In this document: piece after piece, positions 8,117 to 16,490 of the stretch
Numbering within the stretch: the stretch's first letter is position 1
How the letters are laid out: each line of letters starts with the position of its first letter
Notes under the pieces: model-generated
What the model was told of the DNA's origin: nothing
Databases searched by the model: none
The model's input: the letters and a program-made list of their open reading frames with translations, nothing else
Assembly (NCBI RefSeq): GCF_003259845.1
Contig: NZ_QLMJ01000027.1
Location: 62,001 to 126,000 of the forward strand
DNA from: Actinoplanes lutulentus
GTDB lineage: Bacteria; Actinomycetota; Actinomycetes; Mycobacteriales; Micromonosporaceae
Length of the DNA: 64,000 nt
Direction of reading: 5' to 3'
Program-made: the position numbers and the translations under genes

Positions 8117-8992
8117 GTGACCAGCCCTCAACAAGCACAGGTCCTGGTCGGGCTGATCGGGGCGGGCATCGGGTCATCGCATTCACCGTTGCTGCACCAG
8201 CAGGAGGCGGACCGCCAAGGAATCCGGCTCCTCTACACGATCATCGACTCGGACGCGTACGGCCTGACCGCCGACGATCTTCCCGGACTGCTCCGCTGGG
8301 CTCGCACGCTGGGTTACCGAGGACTCAACGTCACCTACCCGTTCAAACAGCAGATCGTCCGGTACCTCGACCGGCTCTCGGCGGAGGCGAAGACCCTCGG
8401 CGCGGTCAACACCGTGGTTTTCGCCGACGGCATCGCCTGCGGTCACAACACCGACGCCGTCGGGTTCGCCCGCAACTTCGATCGGAACTTCCCCGACGCG
8501 CCCAGGAACACGGTGGTGCAACTGGGCGCCGGCGGAGCCGGATCCGCGGTCGCGCACGCCATGTTGACGCTGGGCGCCCGCCATCTCACCGTCGTCGACC
8601 TCGACACCGCCAAGGCCCATCGGCTCGCCGGCCTGCTCGCCACCGAGTTCGGTACCGGCCGGATCGCCGTCGGCGCGCCCGCACACCTGAGCACGCTGCT
8701 GGCAGGCGCCGACGGGCTGATCAACACCACGCCGATAGGGATGGCACACCATCCGGGCTCACCCGTCGCGCCCGGCGACCTGCGCTCGGACATGTGGGTG
8801 GCCGACATCGTGTACCGGCCGGCCGACACCGCTCTGCTCCAGGCGGCGCGCGCGGCCGGCGCCGCGACCCTGCCCGGCGCCGGGATGAGCGTCTACCAGG
8901 CGGTTGCCGCGTTCGAGCACTTCACCGGGGTTCCCGCGGATGCGGAGACGATGCTCGCTGACTCCGCGGAACTACTGCGGCGCGGCCGCTGA
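8117..8992 (+). CDS. aroE: Shikimate/quinate dehydrogenase (AroE family)
   Basis: 291-residue NAD(P)-dependent dehydrogenase of shikimate or quinate. The substrate-binding serines are in GSSHSPLLHQ (about residues 15-24), the catalytic lysine is in NVTYPFKQQ, and the partner Asp is in CGHNTDAVGF. The Rossmann loop is GAGGAGSAVAHA. GTG at 8117 has GGAAGAGG upstream. A place in a TRAP/IclR locus with a dehydroquinase homologue favours a catabolic quinate/shikimate dehydrogenase (QsuD/YdiB-like) over the biosynthetic enzyme. Cofactor preference cannot be read with confidence. The 3' end overlaps the convergent esterase gene by 71 bases. Confidence 0.9.
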   Translation: MTSPQQAQVLVGLIGAGIGSSHSPLLHQQEADRQGIRLLYTIIDSDAYGLTADDLPGLLRWARTLGYRGLNVTYPFKQQIVRYLDRLSAEAKTLGAVNTVVFADGIACGHNTDAVGFARNFDRNFPDAPRNTVVQLGAGGAGSAVAHAMLTLGARHLTVVDLDTAKAHRLAGLLATEFGTGRIAVGAPAHLSTLLAGADGLINTTPIGMAHHPGSPVAPGDLRSDMWVADIVYRPADTALLQAARAAGAATLPGAGMSVYQAVAAFEHFTGVPADAETMLADSAELLRRGR

Positions 8993-10892
8993 TCACCTTC
9001 TTGTCCCGGGGGCGCCGGAACGCCGAGCGGCTGTAGTAGCGGACGAGGTTTCCGTCCCGGTCGGCCTCGACGCTGTAATGCTTGAGGAAGTCCCACAACA
9101 GTGGTGATTCCTCGGGCATGGTGTTGTGCGATCGGTACAGGTTCTTGGACAGCTTCAGGACCGGGACCTCGGTGTGCTCGTCGTGCCAGGTCCAGGTCTG
9201 GAAGCGGTCGTGCCAGCCGTGGCGCCGGCCGGCGACGGTGTCCACGTCGGCGAGCGTGAGTCCGTTGGTGCCCAGGTGATACCGCGCCCAGCTGTCCAGC
9301 GAGTTCTGTGTGCCGTCCCAGAGATCGCCGGCGAGGAAGCCGAGATCCCCGTACCCATAGATCTGGTAGTTGGGGATCGCCCGGCCGCTGGCCGGGACCT
9401 GGAGTCCGTCGATGCCGACCGTGCCGGCGGCGTCCGGAGCGGTGGTGAACGACGTCGACGCGACCGCGGCGAAGTATTCCGGGTAGGCGATCGCGAAGTT
9501 CTGGGTGACCGCGCTGCCGGCGGACTGCCCGGTGGAATAGAACCTCGTCGGATCGACCCCCAGCTCGTCGGTGATCAGCTCGCGCAGCTGCCGGTAGAAG
9601 GTGTTCGAGTCGCGGTGGCTCACTGACACGGAGGTGGCGCTGTACTGCTCCCCGATGACGACCAGGACGCATCCCTCGCGTTCCGCGACCTTCCACCACT
9701 GCGCGGCGTCGAAGAACACCTTGGCGGTCTGGGTGTTGCCGGGCCAGACGAACACGACCGGCGCACGGTCGCGCCACAACCGGCGGGCGGTGCGGGGAAC
9801 GTAGACCAGGTACTCGCGGAGGTACCCCTCGACCATCATGGTGCGCACCTCGACGCCCAGCTTCGCGTAGTCGGCGCGTTCGAAGAGCTGGTTGCCGTAG
9901 GCGAAGAAGTTCTCGTACCGGGTGTACCGGGTGAGGAAGCCGACGATGCGGTGCGTGCTCATCGGACGCTGCTGCACGGCCACCTGCGAGATCGGCCCCG
10001 CGTACGACGTCATCCACCGGCGGGAGTCGGGTCGTTGCGGGTAGACGGTGCCGAGGGCCGGGTCCTCCCGCGTACGGCGTCCGGTGTCGTTGGCCCGCCT
10101 CCAGTAGGACACACTCGCGTCGATCGAGGTCCGGTCGGGGTGGATGTACCAGGTGGGCAGAACTGTCTCGTCGTACCTGATCAGGTCGAAGCCCTCGGGG
10201 AACTCGACCGGGGTGTAGCTGCCCTCGGTCTCGCCGCCGAACTCGCGTCCGGCGTAGGAGTTCAGGTAGTCCGCATCGAGGCCCGGCGAATCGACGTACA
10301 CCTGACTGATGACGCGCAAGGGGTGCGCGACCGCCCAGGCCTCCATGGCCGGCGCGCCGGCGCCGTAACCGACCAGGTAGTGCAGACCGAAGATCGAGAA
10401 GTACCGGTTGGCCTGGAAGAACGCCATTGCGGCTTCGACGTAGGCGGTCTCCTCTCCGGCGTCGCCCCAGCCGGCCGGGCCGGGCTCCAGGACGAACAGG
10501 CCCTCCTCACGCCGGCCGGCGATCCCGGCCCAGCTCGTTTGCTGGAGAAACTCGCCGGTCTCGACGCCATCGGGTACGGCGATCACCGTGAAGTAGGAGC
10601 GGATCGGCGTCTCGGGCGAGATGTATACCTTCGCGGTGCGGACGGTGCCCGCGACGTCGAAGGACTTCGTCCAATAGCCGGTCATCTCGCGGGGCAGTTT
10701 GCTGGCGCGGGAGTAGTCGTAAGCCGGGAACGGGCGACCGTCCAGCGGCTGCGGTTCCCCGATCCGGCCCGGAGCCTGCCCGCCGGGGCGTGCGCCGGCG
10801 GCCGGCTGGGCCGTGGCTTGGCTCGCGAGAGTCGCGGTCACCGCGATGGCGGCGGTTCCCTGAAGCAGGCGGCGCCGATCGATCGTACCCAT
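8922..10892 (-). CDS. Secreted PHB-depolymerase-like esterase (alpha/beta hydrolase)
   Basis: 656 residues. The N-terminus (DRRRLLQGTAAIAVTATLA followed by QATAQ) resembles a Tat signal peptide. The long first half (to about residue 300) is not recognisable to me. The second half has the esterase-PHB fold: the oxyanion-side segment VVFVWPGNTQTAKVFFD, the nucleophile motif STGQSAGSAV with Ser457, and a candidate His in GRRHGWHDRF. It is the third gene of the minus-strand ThuA-PQQ-esterase group, separated from the PQQ gene by a strong hairpin. Its last 71 bases overlap aroE convergently, so the final 24 codons may be poorly conserved. The polymer or ester substrate is unknown. Confidence 0.8.
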   Translation of the reverse strand: MGTIDRRRLLQGTAAIAVTATLASQATAQPAAGARPGGQAPGRIGEPQPLDGRPFPAYDYSRASKLPREMTGYWTKSFDVAGTVRTAKVYISPETPIRSYFTVIAVPDGVETGEFLQQTSWAGIAGRREEGLFVLEPGPAGWGDAGEETAYVEAAMAFFQANRYFSIFGLHYLVGYGAGAPAMEAWAVAHPLRVISQVYVDSPGLDADYLNSYAGREFGGETEGSYTPVEFPEGFDLIRYDETVLPTWYIHPDRTSIDASVSYWRRANDTGRRTREDPALGTVYPQRPDSRRWMTSYAGPISQVAVQQRPMSTHRIVGFLTRYTRYENFFAYGNQLFERADYAKLGVEVRTMMVEGYLREYLVYVPRTARRLWRDRAPVVFVWPGNTQTAKVFFDAAQWWKVAEREGCVLVVIGEQYSATSVSVSHRDSNTFYRQLRELITDELGVDPTRFYSTGQSAGSAVTQNFAIAYPEYFAAVASTSFTTAPDAAGTVGIDGLQVPASGRAIPNYQIYGYGDLGFLAGDLWDGTQNSLDSWARYHLGTNGLTLADVDTVAGRRHGWHDRFQTWTWHDEHTEVPVLKLSKNLYRSHNTMPEESPLLWDFLKHYSVEADRDGNLVRYYSRSAFRRPRDKKVISGRAAVVPRSQRASSPHPREPR

Positions 10893-10937
10893 GATGGTCC
10901 TTTCGCCAGGGCGACTGATGGTGCTCGGAGATGGGCC

Positions 10938-10977
10938 CGGGCCCGGCGAGGCGGGCGTCGCCGCCTCGCCGGGCCCG
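10938..10977 (-). terminator. 17-base-pair hairpin between the PQQ enzyme and esterase genes
   Basis: Perfect 17-base arms (10938-10954 and 10961-10977) around a six-base loop GCGTCG, ten bases past the PQQ gene stop on the minus strand. There is no U tract. It may terminate partially or set different levels for the two genes. Confidence 0.55.
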
Positions 10978-10987
10978 GTGGCCGGGG

Positions 10988-13663
10988 TTACTTGCGGACC
11001 CGCACCGACGCCGTCGACGTGAGCTGTTCCTGGTCCCCCTCGTGCAGGAAGTTCGCCACCAGCGTCAACGGCACCGCGTCACCTTCCGGCACGTTGTTGT
11101 CGAGGTCGGCCTTGTCGAACACCACGATCAGCGTGCGGCCGATCACCGTCGCGTGCTTCGCCGTGACGGGTGACCGCGACAGCGGCGTCCGCAGCTCCAC
11201 GTCACCGTCGAGCCGGTAGCCGGCCGGGAGGCTCAGCGTCGCCGTCACCCCGCCGCGGACCGCGGTGAAGATCCCGGTCCGCGACCCCAGGTCGAGGGTG
11301 GCGGGGATGAACCGCAGCGCGCCCGGCAGGTCCTGCGGCGCCGGGTACACCTCGATCTTGCCGGTCGGCCGGGGGTCGGTGCAGTCGTTGAAGTAGTACT
11401 CACCGGCGCGGTCGAACGTGAAGTCGGAGCGCTCCCCGGGATCGAGCCGGGGGTTGAAGAGCCCTTCGAAGTACTGGGTCGCGCAGTGCGGCCGCTGGTT
11501 GGGGAAGTTGGGGAAGGTCTCCGCTCCGGGGTTCAGGAACGTCACGGTGGTTCCGACCGGCACCCGCAGGTGCGTCGGGGCCATGCCGGCCTGTGAGGTG
11601 CTGTCGCGTGCCGTGGCGGTATCGGTCGTGCGGTCCTGCCTGCCCAGGTAGACGGTGTTGTTCACCGTCGCGCCGTCGACCGGACCGCCCTGGACGGGAC
11701 GGCGGATCGCCAGCGGAGCGGTGTCCGGGCCTTCCTGACTGCCGGATTCGGTGGTGTACGCGCCGCCCAGCTTGAACGCCCACAGCGAGTCGCCCTGTGT
11801 CACCGAGCCGCCGTACGGATTCGTGGACCCGGCGGCGAGAACGGCGACGTACTGCTCGCCGTCGACCATGTAGGTGATCGGGGCGCCGGCGATGCCCGAT
11901 CCGGTCTGGAACTCCCACCGGACGTCGCCGTCGCGGGCGTCCATGGCGAGGAGCCGGCCGTCGATCTGGCCGGCGAACAGCAGGTCGGTCGCGGTGGTCA
12001 GCGGACCCTGGCCGTGCGACATGTCGGTGCCGAGATGGTTGCGCCACCGCACCTTGCCGGTCGACGCGTCGTAGGCCAGGACGCCGCCGGTCTGGTACTG
12101 CCCGATGGCCCGCTGACCGTTGGCCGCGGCGCCGTTCCAGTGCGCCACCGGGTTGGCGCCGTACGGGTAATAGACCAGGTTCGTGCTGTGGCTGTAGGAG
12201 TTGTTCGACCAGTCGCCGCCGCCGTTCTGGCTGGTGGTCGACAGGATCGGCTGGTTCCACTGCGGGTCGTACATGCAGCCGCGCCGGTGGTCCGCGCCGG
12301 AGTTCTGCGGGTATGTCAGGAACGGCTCGTCCGCCGCGACGTAGCTGTCCGGGTTGAAGACCAGGTCGCCGTCCGCGTCGGCCTGGTAGCCGTTGTAGTT
12401 CGGCACCGCCCGCCACGGGTCACCCGGGACAGTGCGCGGGTCCAGCTTCTGCCAGACGACGCATTCGGGCAGCAGGCGCTCGGCCGGGAACGGCTGGGTC
12501 TCGGCGTTGTGCTGCCGGGAGTCCACGATCATCGGCTTGTCGGCGACCGGGAGCACCGGCTTGCCGGTGGTCCGGTCGAGCACGAACTGGTGTCCCGACT
12601 TGCTGCCGTAGAACACCACCTTGCGCTTCTGACCCTTGATCCTGATGTCGGCCAGGGTCGGCGGATGGACGTTGTCCATGTCCCACACGTCGTGCCGGAT
12701 CGACTGGTAGTGCCACTTGTACGCACCGGTCTTCATGTCGACCGCCACCATCGTGGTGGAGAACAGGTTGTCGCCCGGGCGCAGGGAACCGTCCTGCGAG
12801 CTGCGGCAGCTACGCGGGTTACCGAAGGTCATGTAGTAGAACCCGAGGCCGGGGTCGACCGCGCCGTGCATCCACGGTGTCGCACCTCCCTCCAGGTTGC
12901 ACTGCGTCCCGTCGGGCAGCACGGGTCCCCAGGTGGCGCCGGCGTCGATGGAGTTGCCGTTGACGTCGGTGTAGACGGTTCCCCGATCCGGTCCGCCGAA
13001 GACATGCCACAGGTAGCCGCCGTCGCTGGCTCGGACCGCGACGACCGCGGCGCGGTTGCCGTTGGCCGCGTGGGCGTAGACCACGCCGTCGTGGTAAACC
13101 GTCGCGACCCGGTCGATGTTGCCCAGATCGACTCCGGCCTGGACCGCCGGTTGCACGACCCAGACCTGTTCACCGGTGTCCTGGTCGAGGGCGACGATGC
13201 GATCGCCGTCGGCGAGCGTGTAGACCTTGCCCTGGCCGATGGAGACACCGCGGCGGGTGTCCGCGGTCGAGAAGCCCTGCGGTGCCCACTTCCACTGGGG
13301 AGCGCCGGTCCTGCCGTCGACGGCGATCACTTCGCCGCCGGGCGTGTCCAGGTAGATGACCCCGTCGGCCACGATGGGCGTCGTCTGCTGGCCGACGTCG
13401 TCGCTGGCCGGCGCGACCGCCGAGAGGTGCGTACGCCACACCGGGCCGAGCTTGTCGAGGTTGCGCTGCGAGATCTGCGTCAAACCGGAGTAGTGCTGGT
13501 TCGCGAGGTTGCCACCGACGGTCGGCATGTCCGCCCCGGTCGGTTCCAGACCTGGCGGTTCCGCCTGTTCGACGCCCTCTCGTGGCCCTTGCGCGACGGC
13601 GGTCGACGGCCCGGCGGCGACGAGTACGGCGAACAGGATGGGTGCGAGTATTCCTGGTTTCAT
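10988..13663 (-). CDS. Secreted PQQ-type beta-propeller dehydrogenase with cupredoxin-like tail
   Basis: 891 residues with an N-terminal signal peptide. Residues about 50-620 form a quinoprotein alcohol/glucose-dehydrogenase-like propeller with repeated blades (GVIYLDTPGGEVIAVDGRTG, GKVYTLADGDRIVALDQDTG, LLFAGQIDGRLLAMDARDG). Residues about 690-775 look like a cupredoxin domain (PVGTTVTFLNPGAE, then AGEYYFNDCTDP), but the usual C-x2-H-x2-M ligand set of a type 1 copper site is not present. A further C-terminal beta domain follows. The ATG at 13663 has GGAGG seven bases upstream, and the gene is 18 bases from the ThuA gene. It probably oxidises an extracellular alcohol or sugar. PQQ binding itself cannot be proven by eye. 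Confidence 0.82.
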   Translation of the reverse strand: MKPGILAPILFAVLVAAGPSTAVAQGPREGVEQAEPPGLEPTGADMPTVGGNLANQHYSGLTQISQRNLDKLGPVWRTHLSAVAPASDDVGQQTTPIVADGVIYLDTPGGEVIAVDGRTGAPQWKWAPQGFSTADTRRGVSIGQGKVYTLADGDRIVALDQDTGEQVWVVQPAVQAGVDLGNIDRVATVYHDGVVYAHAANGNRAAVVAVRASDGGYLWHVFGGPDRGTVYTDVNGNSIDAGATWGPVLPDGTQCNLEGGATPWMHGAVDPGLGFYYMTFGNPRSCRSSQDGSLRPGDNLFSTTMVAVDMKTGAYKWHYQSIRHDVWDMDNVHPPTLADIRIKGQKRKVVFYGSKSGHQFVLDRTTGKPVLPVADKPMIVDSRQHNAETQPFPAERLLPECVVWQKLDPRTVPGDPWRAVPNYNGYQADADGDLVFNPDSYVAADEPFLTYPQNSGADHRRGCMYDPQWNQPILSTTSQNGGGDWSNNSYSHSTNLVYYPYGANPVAHWNGAAANGQRAIGQYQTGGVLAYDASTGKVRWRNHLGTDMSHGQGPLTTATDLLFAGQIDGRLLAMDARDGDVRWEFQTGSGIAGAPITYMVDGEQYVAVLAAGSTNPYGGSVTQGDSLWAFKLGGAYTTESGSQEGPDTAPLAIRRPVQGGPVDGATVNNTVYLGRQDRTTDTATARDSTSQAGMAPTHLRVPVGTTVTFLNPGAETFPNFPNQRPHCATQYFEGLFNPRLDPGERSDFTFDRAGEYYFNDCTDPRPTGKIEVYPAPQDLPGALRFIPATLDLGSRTGIFTAVRGGVTATLSLPAGYRLDGDVELRTPLSRSPVTAKHATVIGRTLIVVFDKADLDNNVPEGDAVPLTLVANFLHEGDQEQLTSTASVRVRK

Positions 13664-13681
13664 CGATCGCCTCCGCTATGG

Positions 13682-14794
13682 CTACTTGCGCTTGGCCGGG
13701 GTGCAGAACGGTTCGAGGCCCATGGCGGACTTGATGCCGTGTTCGAGGTGTGCCTGGAACTCGGCCGCGCCGGGGAAGGTGGAGTTCTCCTGGAAGGCAG
13801 CACCCTCATGGCCGAGGGTCGTGACCCAGGACTTACCGCCGTCGTAGTACTGGCACCAGGTGACCGGATGGAAATCCCGGTGCCCGGGGTGCGATCCTTC
13901 GCCGCCCGCGCCGCCGGCGAGGGTCCGCTCGTCGACGGTGGCGAGGAAGTTCACGTCGGTCGGGAACGGTACGAGGTTGTACCACTCGTCGGAGAATCCC
14001 CAGCGTCGCGGCAGGCCCTTTGTCGACACGTCCCGGTCGTTGACGACCACGACGTCACCGGGCTGGCTGCGTCCGTGGTTGTAGTAGTTCGCGTTGCCGA
14101 GCAGCCCTTCGTACCACTGCCAGCCGTACTCCGTACCGAAGGCGTTGTGGACGCCGACGAAACCGCCGCCGCCCTGGATGTACTTGCGCAGTGACTCCCG
14201 GGCCCAGTCGAGGCGGGTGCCGCCGGCCGCGCCGCGCGCGTGGTTCCACAGGGTGTCCCGGGTGGGGCTCATGAAGATCACGGCCCGGTAGCTGGAGTTC
14301 AGCCGCTCCATCGCCTGGACGTCCTCGGTGACGTGCACCTCGATGCCGTCGGCCTCGAGCATTCTGACCAGCCCGGCCTGCGCCACGTTGGAGCTGTCCA
14401 GGGGGCGCGGCCAGGCCGCCGGGTCACTGTGGTTGTTCGTGATCACATAGGGGCGGGGGAGAGTCACGCCTTGGAGGCTCGCGTTGTCGGGATCCAGGAC
14501 CCGCCCGAGGTTCGCGTGCCGGGGACCCGCCGTACGGGAGTAGACCAGCACCTTGTTGTCGCGTTCAGTGCCCCAGTCGCTGTAGCAGTCCGGGTCCACT
14601 CCACGGCACACGCCGTAAACCGGGTCGATGCTGTTCGGCTTTCCCTGGTGTCGGTCCGCCGATCCCGTGATCGCGAGAGCCGAGGCCGGCGCGAGGATCG
14701 CGAGCACCGCGAGGGGCACGACCGTCTTGAGCCAATTGTTGTTCACGCTGGGAGTCCCGTCTGGAGGTGGATTCCAGTTGCTTGCCATGCGCAC
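13682..14794 (-). CDS. Secreted ThuA-like domain protein
   Basis: 370 residues with a signal peptide (NNNWLKTVVPLAVLAILAP then ASALA). The body matches the ThuA (trehalose-utilisation, glutamine-amidotransferase-like) fold: YVITNNHSDPAAWPRPLDSSNV, AVIFMSPTRDTLWNH, LRKYIQGGGGFVGVHNAFGT and TWCQYYDGGKSWVTTLGHE. The fold is associated with carbohydrate metabolism, but the reaction is generally undefined. It is first in the ThuA-PQQ-esterase operon. The start is uncertain: ATG at 14794 or 14788, or a GTG at 14747 that places the signal peptide directly at the N-terminus. None has a strong Shine-Dalgarno site. Confidence 0.85.
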   Translation of the reverse strand: MRMASNWNPPPDGTPSVNNNWLKTVVPLAVLAILAPASALAITGSADRHQGKPNSIDPVYGVCRGVDPDCYSDWGTERDNKVLVYSRTAGPRHANLGRVLDPDNASLQGVTLPRPYVITNNHSDPAAWPRPLDSSNVAQAGLVRMLEADGIEVHVTEDVQAMERLNSSYRAVIFMSPTRDTLWNHARGAAGGTRLDWARESLRKYIQGGGGFVGVHNAFGTEYGWQWYEGLLGNANYYNHGRSQPGDVVVVNDRDVSTKGLPRRWGFSDEWYNLVPFPTDVNFLATVDERTLAGGAGGEGSHPGHRDFHPVTWCQYYDGGKSWVTTLGHEGAAFQENSTFPGAAEFQAHLEHGIKSAMGLEPFCTPAKRK

Positions 14795-14838
14795 TCGGCA
14801 GTCGGTCCGCTTAGTGGACTGGATGTACCGCTGGACAG

Positions 14839-14867
14839 ACCATAATGGGGAGTGGGTTTACTCACAA
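14839..14867 (-). promoter_or_regulatory. Putative promoter of the ThuA-PQQ-esterase operon
   Basis: On the minus strand TTGTGA (-35, 14867-14862), 17 bases, then TATGGT (-10, 14844-14839), about 45 bases upstream of the ThuA ATG. Confidence 0.4.
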
Positions 14868-15023
14868 GGTGCGGCGAGCGCACACCTGACATCGAGGGAG
14901 ATCACTTGATGAGCGGCGCCGGCTCTGGCTCTTTCCTGATCGGCCCGCGTCAGCTATAACTAACCAGCGGTACGCTATTTCGGTGCGACCGGACCGCCTG
15001 ATGGACTAATTGTGGGAGGCGGC

Positions 15024-16337
15024 ATGGAGGCTCTCGGCGGCCGGTTGCCGATGTGGACCGTCGCACCGTTCGTCCTGCTCCTGGCCGCTGTCGCAGTGCT
15101 GGAAGTGCTCGCTGCCGGCTGGTGGAGCCGCCTCACCAGCAAGGCGCTGGTCGTCACCGTGCTCGCCGTGCCCGCCGCGGTCCAGCTCCTCATCGTCGGG
15201 GGAGCCGGCGCGCTCACCCACTCCGTCGCCGAGTACGTGTCGTTCGTATCGCTGCTCGCCGCTCTGTTCGTCATCTCCGGCGGCATCGAGGTCCGCGGAT
15301 CGCTCGCCGGCACGCCTCTCGCGAACGCGGGCATGCTCGCGGTCGGTGCGGTACTGGCCAACGTCATCGGCACCACCGGCGCCGCCATGCTGCTGATCCG
15401 TCCGTTCCTGCGCGCTAACGCACGCCGCGGCTCCCGGGCGCACCTGGTGGTGTTCTTCATCCTCATCGTCGCGAATGCCGGAGGCCTGCTCACCCCGATC
15501 GGCGATCCGCCGCTCTATCTCGGCTTCCTCAAGGGGGTGCCGTTCGAGTGGACCTTCCGGCTGTGGGCGCCGTGGCTGTTCGTCAACGGCGTCCTCATTC
15601 TCGTCTTCAACCTGGTCGACCAGTTCCTGGTCAACCGTGAGGAACGGCGCGATCGCAACACCGGCCTGCTGGATGAGCTCATCACCCACCAGCCCCTGAG
15701 CATCGGGGGCCGCCGCAACGTGCTCCTGCTGACCGCTGTCGTCCTCGTCCTGCTCGCGAAGGGCGCTCTCGCACTGCCGTTCGGTGTGCCGGAGGCGACA
15801 CTGCTGGCGATCGCCTACGCGTCCTACCGGGTCACGCCCCGCGCGATCCACGAGGCCAATCACTTCGGGTTCGGCCCGATCGCGTCGGTCGCGGTGATCT
15901 TCGCGGGGGTGTTCGTCACCATGACGCAGCCACTGCTCATCCTCAACGCCCGAGCCGCCCAGATCGGGCTGGAAGAACCGTGGCAGTTCTTCTGGGCCTC
16001 CGGTGGGCTGTCGTCGGTGCTGGACAACGCGCCGACATACCTGGCCTTCACCTCGGTCGCCGCCGGTCAGCTGGGCATCAGCGTCGACGATCCCCGCTAC
16101 CTGGCTGCCCTGGTCGACATCCCGGCAGGCAACGATCTGCTGTTCGCCATCGCCTGCGGCGCGGTGATGATGGGATCCCTGACCTACATCGGCAACGGGC
16201 CGAACCTGATGGTCAAAGAGGTCGCGGAACACCGGGGGGTGCGGATGCCGCACTTCTTCGCCTACGCCCTGATCGCGATGCTGATCATGTTGCCGGTGCT
16301 GGCAGCCGCGACATTCCTCTTCTTCTCACCGGGCTGA
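15024..16337 (+). CDS. Putative sodium/proton antiporter (ion transporter superfamily)
   Basis: 437-residue polytopic membrane protein with about eleven hydrophobic segments. Conserved-looking loops are GTTGAAMLLIRPFLRAN, GGLLTPIGDPPLYLGFLKGVPFEWTF, SSVLDNAPTYLAF and GSLTYIGNGPNLMVKEVAE. Their duplicated pattern is the hallmark of the NhaD/ArsB/citrate ion-transporter superfamily. Sodium/proton exchange is the usual annotation; a carboxylate substrate is possible. I chose the ATG at 15024 because GGGAGG lies four bases upstream, while the frame is also open from a GTG at 15012. It runs in the same direction as the kinase gene that follows. Confidence 0.82.
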   Translation: MEALGGRLPMWTVAPFVLLLAAVAVLEVLAAGWWSRLTSKALVVTVLAVPAAVQLLIVGGAGALTHSVAEYVSFVSLLAALFVISGGIEVRGSLAGTPLANAGMLAVGAVLANVIGTTGAAMLLIRPFLRANARRGSRAHLVVFFILIVANAGGLLTPIGDPPLYLGFLKGVPFEWTFRLWAPWLFVNGVLILVFNLVDQFLVNREERRDRNTGLLDELITHQPLSIGGRRNVLLLTAVVLVLLAKGALALPFGVPEATLLAIAYASYRVTPRAIHEANHFGFGPIASVAVIFAGVFVTMTQPLLILNARAAQIGLEEPWQFFWASGGLSSVLDNAPTYLAFTSVAAGQLGISVDDPRYLAALVDIPAGNDLLFAIACGAVMMGSLTYIGNGPNLMVKEVAEHRGVRMPHFFAYALIAMLIMLPVLAAATFLFFSPG

Positions 16338-16490
16338 TCGCTGACGGGTCATGCCCTGACCGCAGGCGTGGTAGCCGTCCGTCGCACCGCCACCGCGCTG
16401 GAGCAGCGCTCACGCGCCCGCGTGGGGATGCGAACTTCGATGGTCCACGGCAGACTCCCGGTGGTGAATGGTGACTGGAGGTCCAGGGGC

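Noticed and set aside
12014-14194. 726-codon open frame on the plus strand
   Set aside because: Antisense shadow of the PQQ enzyme and ThuA genes, which have clear domains, signal peptides and ribosome-binding sites on the other strand.
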